A stretch of 20,019 nucleotides of DNA, from assembly GCA_002715425.1 (NCBI GenBank), contig PAYW01000006.1, forward strand, positions 16,340-36,358, written 5' to 3'. The position numbers and the translations under genes were made by a program. This document shows positions 1 through 7,143 of this stretch, piece by piece; position 1 is the stretch's first letter, and each line of letters opens with the position of its first letter. The stretch is from Actinomycetota bacterium. GTDB lineage: Bacteria > Actinomycetota > Acidimicrobiia > Acidimicrobiales > UBA8592. Under the pieces are notes generated by a model that had not been told where the DNA came from, did no database searches, and was given only the letters and a program-made list of their open reading frames with translations.

Positions 1-722
1 ACATTTGGAAGAAGCTCTCGGACAAGAATCCTTGATTTTTTGGATCCAAGCGTTTCAGCTGCAAGAACAAATTCGCGCTCAGCAAAACTAAGCGTTTGAG
101 CGCGCGCAAGACGACCGATCGGGGCGACAGCAAGAATTCCAATTGTTATAGAAATAGTGATCAACGATCGATCGACTAATGCAACCACGAGAATCGCTAA
201 AATTAGCCCAGGAAAACTTAGACTCACTAAGAAAATCGCCGAAATGATTTTGTCCAAAATTCCTTTGAAGTATCCGGCGATCATTCCCAAAGCGCCTCCC
301 ACTATGATTCCAAAGATGGCAGTCAAAGCTCCGACTGCCAAAGATATCCTAGCGCCGTGAATTGACCGGCTTAAGATATCTCGTGCATCCTGGTCGGTCC
401 CAAGCCAATGTTCTCCATTAGGGGAATACGGTGGCTGCACCGGCCTATCCTGAATTTTCCCTGTGATTGGATTTTCTTTTTGTTCAAAGACAATGAAATT
501 CTGATTTGGTTCCTTGAATGGTAGGACTGGGGCAAAGACAGCTAAGAACGTGATAAGAACTAGCCAGAAAGCCGCTATCCAGAAGCCAATTCCGATTTTC
601 TTTTTTTTTGCGAAACCGGATTCTTCCAAACCCGCGTCTGCTGGAGTGGCTTCATCATATTCTTGTTCTACGGATTCTTCCATTTCAGAGGACCCTACTA
701 GTGAATGGTTTTCTTCTGTCAT
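1..722 (-). CDS. Peptide ABC transporter inner-membrane permease, DppC/OppC-like (3' end cut by window edge)
   Basis: I read 240 codons from an ATG at 722 to the left edge with no stop. The product begins with an acidic cytoplasmic tail of about 37 residues, then a lysine cluster (AKKKK) and a first membrane segment (about residues 42-60). An external stretch leads to the family motif HWLGTDQDARDILSR (about 90-105), followed by further hydrophobic segments. The visible part ends in the EAA loop (EFVLAAETLG, then RILVRELLP), which docks the ATPase. Family members usually have 290-330 residues, so roughly 50-90 are missing. The start lies 4 bp after the stop of the upstream permease, indicating one operon and probable translational coupling. 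Established for the family: it forms half of the channel importing di/oligopeptides or similar solutes. The exact substrate cannot be read from sequence. Confidence 0.93.
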   Translation of the reverse strand, partial: MTEENHSLVGSSEMEESVEQEYDEATPADAGLEESGFAKKKKIGIGFWIAAFWLVLITFLAVFAPVLPFKEPNQNFIVFEQKENPITGKIQDRPVQPPYSPNGEHWLGTDQDARDILSRSIHGARISLAVGALTAIFGIIVGGALGMIAGYFKGILDKIISAIFLVSLSFPGLILAILVVALVDRSLITISITIGILAVAPIGRLARAQTLSFAEREFVLAAETLGSKKSRILVRELLPN

Positions 723-726
723 AGAA

Positions 727-1740
727 CTACATGCCCATACTCGTAACTTTGCGTCCTTGCCCTGATTTCTCGGTTCTGACTCTTGGGTCAATCACCGAAT
801 AGAGAAAATCGGCAAGGTAGTTAAAGACCATAAACCCGCAGGAAACGATCATTACAACGGCAAGAACAACGGGGAAATCTTCTCTGAGGGTTGCTTCAAC
901 CACGGCGCTTGCTATTCCCGGTATTCGGAAATATTGTTCAACCACAAGTGACCCCCCAATCATGTAGCCAATATTGATAGCCAGAAGGGTTATTAACGAG
1001 AATAAAGAAGGTCTTAGGGCGTGATAATAAAGAACTCTGCGTTTTGAAACTCCCTTTGAACGAGCCATAAGGATGAAGTCTTCTTGAAGAGTCGTAATTA
1101 AGTCTGTACGAAGAAGGCGCTGGTATCCCGCTGCAGCCCCTAATCCAAGTGTAAATCCAGGGAGAATGAGTTGAATCAGACGATGATTATGCGTGAATCC
1201 CCAGAAGGAGTCAGTGGCGTTATAAACGTCCGGGAGTACGTCAAGACGTATGGAGAAGATATAGAAAAGAATTACTGCCATAGCGAAGCTTGGAATCGAC
1301 ACAAAGGCAAACGCTGTGACTGTGGAAACTTTGTCGGTGCGCTTGTTTGCTCTTGACGCTGCTAAAATAGACCATGGAATGGCTAGTGCGACAGCGATAA
1401 TTTGAGCTACTGCCATCAGTTCCAAAGTTCGTGGTAGCCGCTCTTTTATTAGGTTGCTAACTGGAGGTTGTCCTGAGGAGCTAAACTGCACTCCAAAATC
1501 TCCTTGGACAAAATCCCATGCCCATCGCGCCCAACGTTCGGGGAGCGATTTATCAAGGTGGTACTGGGCTTTAGCTTCTTCAATGATTTTGACACTGTCC
1601 GGATTGTCTACATCTGCAGCGACAGGGCCAAGTATGTTGAATAGTGGATCTCCGAGGAAATTCATAGCTCCAAAAGTGATCATCGAGATCACAATGAGCA
1701 AACCAGTCAGGGCTATTAACCGTTTGATGGCCTTTGGCAC
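727..1740 (-). CDS. Peptide ABC transporter inner-membrane permease, DppB/OppB-like
   Basis: This 337-residue integral membrane protein has a normal length for the DppB/OppB family. The N-terminal segment (about residues 7-28) is the first membrane helix. A periplasmic stretch contains YHLDKSLPERWARW. The EAA loop is EDFILMARSKGVSKRRVLYY followed by HALRPSL, and the C-terminus carries YLADFLYSVIDPRVR, a typical family ending. The start codon is GTG, with an in-frame TAA directly before it, so no earlier start exists. A GGGGA sequence 6 nt upstream serves as ribosome binding site. It lies between the binding-protein gene and the second permease on the same strand, and pairs with the latter to form the transmembrane channel. 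A 145-bp gap holding a strong hairpin separates it from the binding-protein gene, probably setting a lower expression level. Confidence 0.95.
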   Translation of the reverse strand: MPKAIKRLIALTGLLIVISMITFGAMNFLGDPLFNILGPVAADVDNPDSVKIIEEAKAQYHLDKSLPERWARWAWDFVQGDFGVQFSSSGQPPVSNLIKERLPRTLELMAVAQIIAVALAIPWSILAASRANKRTDKVSTVTAFAFVSIPSFAMAVILFYIFSIRLDVLPDVYNATDSFWGFTHNHRLIQLILPGFTLGLGAAAGYQRLLRTDLITTLQEDFILMARSKGVSKRRVLYYHALRPSLFSLITLLAINIGYMIGGSLVVEQYFRIPGIASAVVEATLREDFPVVLAVVMIVSCGFMVFNYLADFLYSVIDPRVRTEKSGQGRKVTSMGM

Positions 1741-1824
1741 TTAAATCCCCAATGTTTCACAGTAGAACCGGCAATATCCCATGCAGGAATACTGCCATGC
1801 CACTTTACCTCAATAAAGTAATAA

Positions 1825-1866
1825 GAACCTAGGTGGCTCTGCATTTGATCAGAGCCACCTAGGTTC
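1825..1866 (-). terminator. Perfect 17-bp hairpin between binding-protein gene and permease genes
   Basis: Left arm 1825-1841 (GAACCTAGGTGGCTCTG) and right arm 1850-1866 are exact reverse complements with an 8-nt loop. Read on the minus strand it starts 19 nt after the stop of the binding-protein gene and is followed by TTATTACTTTATT, a moderately U-rich tail. On the plus strand it is followed by GTTTAGAG and then a longer T-rich run. It sits inside what looks like an operon, so I infer partial termination or 3'-end protection of the upstream transcript rather than a complete stop. Confidence 0.75.
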
Positions 1867-1885
1867 GTTTAGAGTTTTAGTTTTT

Positions 1886-3661
1886 TTATTCAGCGAAGAA
1901 CGTTGATTGGAAGAAGGTACGTCCATTTATCTGACAACGCATCTTCACATCTTCTGCTGTTGTGACTCCGCAGAGATTTTCAACCCCATCTGCCATTGAG
2001 ATTGTCCACAACGTATGGTTGTAGAACACATAGAGGTATTCTTCGTTGATCATCTCTGACAGTTCTTGATACAGAGGTGCTTTTTCTTCAACAGTACTAG
2101 CCGCGTCAGCTTGCAATATTATTGCATCCCTGTCTTCATCACAGTACCGAGGCCAGTTCAGCGATATTCCTCCGATAGCCCTACAGAGTAGCCAAACCCT
2201 ATCGTCTCCAGGGTTAACTGCTCCGAACTGTCGCCAGCCAATGGAGTTGTATAGTCCGAAAGCTGCTTCTTGGATGTGCTGATCTTGAGGAAGTACCTGA
2301 ACTTCTACGTTAAAGAAATCCGACCAGCCCTCTACGAGGAGGTCAGCTACACGTTCACCAACAACAGAAGGACCTGAGTATTGATATTCGATGTTGATCT
2401 TGCCACCCGAACAGCTATCTGGGCTGTCTTGACAATACGCATCAACGAGTGGCCCTGCAAGATCCGGTTTATCTGAAAGCTGCACAATATCCTCATTGAA
2501 GTATGGACTTTCCGGAGTAAACATTTGGTCAGCTTTTCTGGTGACGTCAAGGTTGATAAGCGTGTTGTACCTATCTCTTGGAGTTGCATGCGTGATAGCT
2601 TGTCGTGCCCGAATGTCGTCGAATGGTGCTTTTTGTGAGTTGAGCATAAGGAATGATTCGTCTCCAGTGTCGTCAAAGACCTGAGTAATCGAATCCTCTT
2701 CTGCCAATCGTGCTATTGACTCAACATCGCTTGTGGCCAGAGCATCAAGCTCTCCCTCAAGGAGAAGTTGCGTTCGAACAGCTCCGTCTGTCACAGGGTA
2801 GAACTCAATAGCGTCAAGGTACACGTCTCCACCCCAGTAGTTTTCGTTTCTAACGAACTTTGTTACTGAATCTTCAGTCCGAGACTCAAAGACAAATGGC
2901 CCTGTGCCGACGGGTTGTTGATCAAGCGTCGGATCTTCGAGAGCTGCAGCCAGCCAAGTAGGGGAAGCTGTTGCTCCTAATTGCCCAGTCAAGGCGCTTG
3001 GGAATCCACAGTTTGCATCAGACAAATTAAAGATTACTGTAAGGTCGTCAACGATAGTCAACGCCTCTTCAGCACTTGCGTAATAAGGCCGCACTGCCAA
3101 GCCAACGAGTGGATCCGAGAACTGTGTCAGGAAGTTCACACTTACCGCTTCGGCGTTGAGAGGGGTTCCATCATGGAAGTTAACTCCCTCACGAAGAGTC
3201 ATAGTCCAAGCCTTGCAATCTTCGCTAGAAGCGAAGGATTCAGCGAGGTGAGGTACCCAGTTACCATCTTGATCGAATGCTGCAAGAGTATCAAACACGG
3301 CGTTCATCATTGTCAGGCCAGGCGCTGAAAGCGCAGATGCTGTTGGGTTGATTCCGTCAACCTCAGCTTCTAGGCCCCAACGAAGAGTTCCTCCGAAAAC
3401 AGGTTCAAGAACGCTTTCTTCCTGCGTCTCGACTATAGGAGTTTCCTCTTCCTCAGCTTCCTCTTCCTCAGCTTCTTCAGCTTCCTCTTCTTCAGCTTCC
3501 TCTTCTTCAGCTGGCGCTTCTTCAGTGGTCTCTGAAGCACTACTTTCGGAAGAACTCGACGCCGACGATCCACTGTCGTCATCTCCACCGCCGCAACCAA
3601 TGGCGAAAAGAGAGAATGCGAGCATTAATGCGAGCAATTTCGCGAATTTACTTTTAGACAT
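1886..3661 (-). CDS. Solute-binding lipoprotein of a peptide-type ABC importer (SBP_bac_5 family)
   Basis: The product has 591 residues from the ATG at 3661. A TTG two codons upstream (3667) also fits, but the GGGG ribosome-binding element (AAAGGGGAT) is about 10 nt from the ATG and only 4 nt from the TTG, so I prefer the ATG. A lipoprotein signal peptide ends in FAIGC with Cys23 as the lipidated residue. Then come a Gly/Asp/Ser stretch and a Glu/Ala-rich spacer (about residues 45-75) that probably holds the binding domain away from the membrane. The mature domain shows family landmarks: GGTLRWGLEAEVDGINPTAS, WTMTLREGVNFHDGTPLNAE and PVGTGPFVFES. It captures the substrate outside the cell and delivers it to the permeases encoded downstream. 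The binding pocket specificity is not predictable here. The divergent neighbour is the ABC-AceK gene, 171 bp away. Confidence 0.95.
   Translation of the reverse strand: MSKSKFAKLLALMLAFSLFAIGCGGGDDDSGSSASSSSESSASETTEEAPAEEEEAEEEEAEEAEEEEAEEEETPIVETQEESVLEPVFGGTLRWGLEAEVDGINPTASALSAPGLTMMNAVFDTLAAFDQDGNWVPHLAESFASSEDCKAWTMTLREGVNFHDGTPLNAEAVSVNFLTQFSDPLVGLAVRPYYASAEEALTIVDDLTVIFNLSDANCGFPSALTGQLGATASPTWLAAALEDPTLDQQPVGTGPFVFESRTEDSVTKFVRNENYWGGDVYLDAIEFYPVTDGAVRTQLLLEGELDALATSDVESIARLAEEDSITQVFDDTGDESFLMLNSQKAPFDDIRARQAITHATPRDRYNTLINLDVTRKADQMFTPESPYFNEDIVQLSDKPDLAGPLVDAYCQDSPDSCSGGKINIEYQYSGPSVVGERVADLLVEGWSDFFNVEVQVLPQDQHIQEAAFGLYNSIGWRQFGAVNPGDDRVWLLCRAIGGISLNWPRYCDEDRDAIILQADAASTVEEKAPLYQELSEMINEEYLYVFYNHTLWTISMADGVENLCGVTTAEDVKMRCQINGRTFFQSTFFAE
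3444..3513 (-). repeat. Short 15-nt tandem repeat coding the Glu/Ala spacer of the lipoprotein
   Basis: The plus strand carries four near-identical 15-nt units of the form CCTCTTC(C/T)TCAGCTT plus one shortened unit of 9 nt. On the coding strand each unit reads GAA/GAG codons with one GCT, giving the EEEAE pattern. Shortening by a multiple of three keeps the frame, as expected of a slippage-prone linker. Confidence 0.75.
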
Positions 3662-3832
3662 ATGCAAATATCCCCTTTATGGACCCAGACCTCCTGGGCA
3701 TGTCCACTAGTCTTGCCTGAGGAATAGGCCGGTGCAAGTTGTGGTACTTAATCTAAGGATCCTTTTTCGTGATTTTTAGACTTTTTTTACTGCAAAGCAA
3801 GATAGTAATGAAATTTGAGGCAATATCTAAAT

Positions 3833-6331
3833 ATGAGTGATCCTTTACTTTCCTTGGAAAACGTTGCTTATACCTATTCAGATGGGCATGGGTTGAGCGG
3901 GATTAACATTGAAATAGAACAAGGTGATCGCCTTGCCATAGTAGGGGGCAACGGTAGCGGGAAAAGCACTCTCTCTAGAATTATTACAGGCCAGTTAGAA
4001 CCCACTGATGGGGTTATAGGTGGGACCTGTCGGATTCCTGAGGACGTAGGGACTGCCGCAGATCTTCGACTTTTCAATAAGGACTCAACAGTTACATCTG
4101 TTCTTCAGGCTCTTGGTGGAGGTGAGAGCCCTGAGCTAACTCTTGCAGCGGTTGCCCTAGAACCAGACGTACTACAGCGCCGAATTGGAAAACTTAGCGC
4201 TGGGGAACGATTCCGAATTGCGCTAGCTGTACAACTAGCGAATCAACCCCCGTTGCTTGTCCTAGATGCCCCATCAGCGCTACTGGATGTTCGGTCGGCT
4301 GAAACACTTGTTGATGCTTTAAATAACCGGCACGAGGCTTTGATCGTATTTTCAGCTGATATCACTGTTGCTATTGAAACCTGTCAAAGGGTTATTATTT
4401 TAGACCAAGGGAAGATAGTCGCAGCTGGTTCCACAATCGATCTCCTAACAGATAGTGAGCTTTTGAAACAACACGCTGTAGATATCCCATCGGCACTTTC
4501 GCCAAGTTGGTTGCGGCGTCGAGCTAGGAGCCCCGAAGCAAAACAGCCGCAAGTGCCTATTAGTGAGTTGTTACAGAGGTGGGATTCAACGGGTGCTGTC
4601 TCTGAGGAGGAAGTTGCTGCTGAATCTGCGAAGCGTGTGGAGGAAGCATTTGAAACATATCGGAGTGAATTTAAAAGCATAACGAGAAGAGCTTCAGATA
4701 ATTTTGTGAATAGAAGGTACTCTTCCCAGCAGATTGATGCTCAAATTCGCTTGTTACTGCATCGGCAAAGCGTAAACGTTTGCGTCGAAACAATTAAGGA
4801 CCTTCTTAGCGGCCTTGATGAAACGAAGCGAAGAGAGGTTTGGGTAGACGCACGCCACCTCTTCGCTCAATCTATCGCTTGGCGGTCAGATTCTGAATTG
4901 GCAGAAACACACTTTAATTCAGTTACTCGGAGAGTGTTTCCTATGGTTGGGTTTGATGATGACCTTGAGTTTCGATGGTTTGGGGGGGTTGCCCTTCCTA
5001 TAGTTGATCCTGGGCAAGGGGAAGTACTGACTTTCCGACTCCGGACGATGACGAGTGAACTTGTTCGGAAGGTTTTAGCGTCATACAGCTTGGGTACGGG
5101 GTGGGTAGATCTAGATCGAGACGCAGGAGAAATTGCCTCGGCAATTGATCAACATCTCTCGGAGACTTGGGAATCAACCATGCCGGTTGAGGTTGATATG
5201 CTTAAGCCGGTTTTTTATCGGAATCGAGGTGCATACTTGGTTGGTCGGATACGCCATTTGACTAGAGTCTCTCCCTTTATTATTCCGCTTCGGTCTCTTG
5301 AATCAGGGATTGTGGCAGACGCTGCACTCCTAACCGAAAATGCAACGAGCCGGATATTCGGCTTTACGCGTTCTTATTTCCATGTGGATACTGACGAGCC
5401 GGGAGCGGTCGTGGCGTTCGTAAAGTCGCTCATTCCTTTGAAGCCTGTTGCAGAGTTGTATACAGCTATTGGTCACAGCGCCCATGGAAAGACCAGTCTG
5501 TTTCGGGCTATCTATCGACACCTCTCAAACTCTGCTGACCGCTTCCAGCCAGCTAGAGGGGTGAGGGGTATGGTTATGATTGTTTTTACACTTCCTTCCT
5601 TCGGTGTTGTATTCAAAGTTATAAAAGACACGTTTCCGCCTTCAAAGAAGATCACGAGAACGCAAGTATTAGAGAAGTATCAGATGGTGTTTAGCCATGA
5701 TCGTGTTGGGCGGATGGTAGATGCTCAACTTTTTGAAGATCTAGCTTTCCCTCGAGATCGGTTTGGAGACGAATTGCTCGAAGAACTTGCGAATAAGGCA
5801 TCGCGCTCAGTAACTATCACAGAGACTGATGTTGTCTTCCATCATATTTACACTGAACGTAAGGTCTACCCGCTAGATCTCTATATCGATGAAATGCCGC
5901 GAGACCTTGTCACCGATGCCGTTTTAGATTACGGCAATGCAATAAAGGAGTTAGGTGCAGCAAATATTTTCCCAGGAGATCTATTCACCAAAAATTTCGG
6001 CGTAACCCGTCACGGGAGCGTCGTCTTCTATGACTATGACGAACTTACCTTTTTAAATGAAGTAAATTTTCGCTCCATACCCGAAGCACGAACCTATGAA
6101 GACGAACTCTCATCAGAGCCATGGTTCACTGTTGGTGCGGATGATGTCTTTCCAGAGGAATTTAAAAAATTCTTCCGATTCCCAGAGAAGATCAGCGAAA
6201 AATTCGAACATTCCCACGGAGATCTCTGCGACCCAGAGATGTGGATTCAACTCCAGGAACTCAATCAATCACCGGACTCTGGAGAGTTCTTTCCTTACTC
6301 AGAACAAGTACGCTTTAAACTTCCTGAATGA
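3833..6331 (+). CDS. aceK: ABC-type ATPase domain fused to isocitrate dehydrogenase kinase/phosphatase (AceK)
   Basis: The single frame encodes 832 residues from the ATG at 3833. A TTG at 3815 would add six residues, but the GAGG at 3817-3820 overlaps it and lies upstream of the ATG. Residues about 1-215 form an ABC ATPase resembling EcfA/CbiO types: Walker A GGNGSGKST (38-46), signature LSAGE (121-125), Walker B LLVLD (Asp145). The catalytic Glu position is Ala146, the switch His position is Ala175, and Asn82 sits where the Q-loop Gln is expected. A linker (about 216-260) leads to a full AceK of about 570 residues. K595, D630, D716, K720, N721 and D734 match E. coli K336, D371, D457, K461, N462 and D475 (recalled from memory) with nearly identical spacing. 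AceK phosphorylates and dephosphorylates isocitrate dehydrogenase to divide carbon between TCA cycle and glyoxylate bypass. No frame break is visible. The ABC half's role is inference: probably an adenine-nucleotide sensor. No icd, aceA or aceB is in the window. Confidence 0.93.
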   Translation: MSDPLLSLENVAYTYSDGHGLSGINIEIEQGDRLAIVGGNGSGKSTLSRIITGQLEPTDGVIGGTCRIPEDVGTAADLRLFNKDSTVTSVLQALGGGESPELTLAAVALEPDVLQRRIGKLSAGERFRIALAVQLANQPPLLVLDAPSALLDVRSAETLVDALNNRHEALIVFSADITVAIETCQRVIILDQGKIVAAGSTIDLLTDSELLKQHAVDIPSALSPSWLRRRARSPEAKQPQVPISELLQRWDSTGAVSEEEVAAESAKRVEEAFETYRSEFKSITRRASDNFVNRRYSSQQIDAQIRLLLHRQSVNVCVETIKDLLSGLDETKRREVWVDARHLFAQSIAWRSDSELAETHFNSVTRRVFPMVGFDDDLEFRWFGGVALPIVDPGQGEVLTFRLRTMTSELVRKVLASYSLGTGWVDLDRDAGEIASAIDQHLSETWESTMPVEVDMLKPVFYRNRGAYLVGRIRHLTRVSPFIIPLRSLESGIVADAALLTENATSRIFGFTRSYFHVDTDEPGAVVAFVKSLIPLKPVAELYTAIGHSAHGKTSLFRAIYRHLSNSADRFQPARGVRGMVMIVFTLPSFGVVFKVIKDTFPPSKKITRTQVLEKYQMVFSHDRVGRMVDAQLFEDLAFPRDRFGDELLEELANKASRSVTITETDVVFHHIYTERKVYPLDLYIDEMPRDLVTDAVLDYGNAIKELGAANIFPGDLFTKNFGVTRHGSVVFYDYDELTFLNEVNFRSIPEARTYEDELSSEPWFTVGADDVFPEEFKKFFRFPEKISEKFEHSHGDLCDPEMWIQLQELNQSPDSGEFFPYSEQVRFKLPE

Positions 6332-6358
6332 GTAAAATATAGGTAGTCTGACAGAATT

Positions 6359-6380
6359 TTAGGTAAGAATTAGTTAAGAA
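6359..6380 (+). promoter_or_regulatory. Tandem 11-bp direct repeat, candidate response-regulator operator
   Basis: TTAGGTAAGAA (6359-6369) is followed with no gap by TTAGTTAAGAA (6370-6380), 10 of 11 bases identical. Head-to-tail repeats with an 11-bp period are the usual binding geometry of OmpR/PhoB-family dimers. The next gene, starting at 6457, encodes such a regulator. A TAGAAT at 6422-6427 could be the -10 element, which has no good -35. The repeat would then lie about 55-75 bp before transcription start, fitting an activator site and autoregulation. This is an inference. Confidence 0.5.
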
Positions 6381-6456
6381 CCGAAAAGATACCGTGGCCA
6401 AAAGAAAAATTTAGGACACAATAGAATTCACTCCATGAACTCCAGAGGTGTAGGCG

Positions 6457-7143
6457 TTGTCGTCGCAGAACAGAATTCTCATAGCTGAAGATGATGAAGC
6501 AGTCCGTAGCGCTATAAGACGTGCTCTTGAACATGAAGGTTATGAAGTTACGGTCGCTGAAGACGGTGCTCGCGCACTAGAAATCAGCAAGAATATGCAA
6601 CCCGACCTGTACCTTCTCGATGTCATGATGCCAAAGGTCGATGGTTTGTCTGTATGTAGAACTCTTCGACATAGAGGAGATGCGACACCGATCATTGTTG
6701 TAACAGCCCGCCATCTTATATCCGATCGTGTAGCTGGTTTGGATGCCGGAGCAGACGATTACCTCGTTAAACCGTTCGCCCTAGATGAGCTGCTGGCTCG
6801 AGTTCGCGCTCTTCTTCGGAGGGGGACAATTGGGGAGTCTGAAGGGATTCTCGAAGCTGCAGGAATTCGACTTGACCAAGGCGCTAGAGAGGTCAGCCGT
6901 AATGGAGTATCGATTCAACTGACAAAGACTGAATTCGACCTTCTTGAGCTACTAATGCACAACGTTGGGATTGTTTTAACCAGAGAGACTATCTACGACC
7001 TCATATGGGATTACCGGTTTGAGACAAATTCAAAGTCTCTCGATGTCTATATTGGATACTTACGAAGAAAGATCACCGTTGATGATATGACTGATCCAAT
7101 CCACACGGTCCGGGGTGTTGGATATTGTCTGAGAGAAACATGA
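6457..7143 (+). CDS. Two-component response regulator, OmpR/PhoB family (MprA-like)
   Basis: This 228-residue regulator has an N-terminal receiver domain (about 6-120) and a C-terminal winged-helix DNA-binding domain (about 130-226). All receiver landmarks are present: acidic pair D12/D13, phospho-acceptor D55 in LLDVMMP, T83 and K105 in VKPF. The output domain carries LTKTEFDLLELL and the terminal TVRGVGYCL typical of the family. The start is TTG at 6457, supported by AGAGGTG at 6444-6450 with a 6-nt spacer; an in-frame TAG just upstream excludes earlier starts. Its stop overlaps the start of the histidine kinase gene, so the two are co-translated partners. A tandem direct repeat at 6359-6380 suggests autoregulation. 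It resembles mycobacterial MprA/PrrA types, but target genes cannot be inferred. Confidence 0.96.
   Translation: MSSQNRILIAEDDEAVRSAIRRALEHEGYEVTVAEDGARALEISKNMQPDLYLLDVMMPKVDGLSVCRTLRHRGDATPIIVVTARHLISDRVAGLDAGADDYLVKPFALDELLARVRALLRRGTIGESEGILEAAGIRLDQGAREVSRNGVSIQLTKTEFDLLELLMHNVGIVLTRETIYDLIWDYRFETNSKSLDVYIGYLRRKITVDDMTDPIHTVRGVGYCLRET

Noticed and set aside
2347..2676. 109-codon minus-strand open frame within the binding-lipoprotein gene
   Set aside because: It is a same-strand alternative frame inside a clear SBP_bac_5 gene, and its translation has no coherent domain.
3348..3710. 120-codon plus-strand Ser/Ala-rich open frame
   Set aside because: It is antisense to the signal peptide and Glu-rich spacer of the binding lipoprotein. 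The Ser/Ala richness is only the complement of GAA/GAG/GCT repeats.
3681..3738. Possible structured leader or riboswitch before the binding-lipoprotein gene
   Set aside because: Only two short stems are seen (CCCAG/CTGGG with a 5-nt loop; CTTGC/GCAAG with a 17-nt loop). No known riboswitch core or conserved architecture is recognisable.
4604..4640. AGGAGGAAG inside the fusion gene as an internal ribosome binding site making AceK alone
   Set aside because: It encodes Glu-Glu-Glu in frame, and the nearest in-frame GTG (4637) is about 26 nt away, too far. There is no evidence for a separate AceK product.
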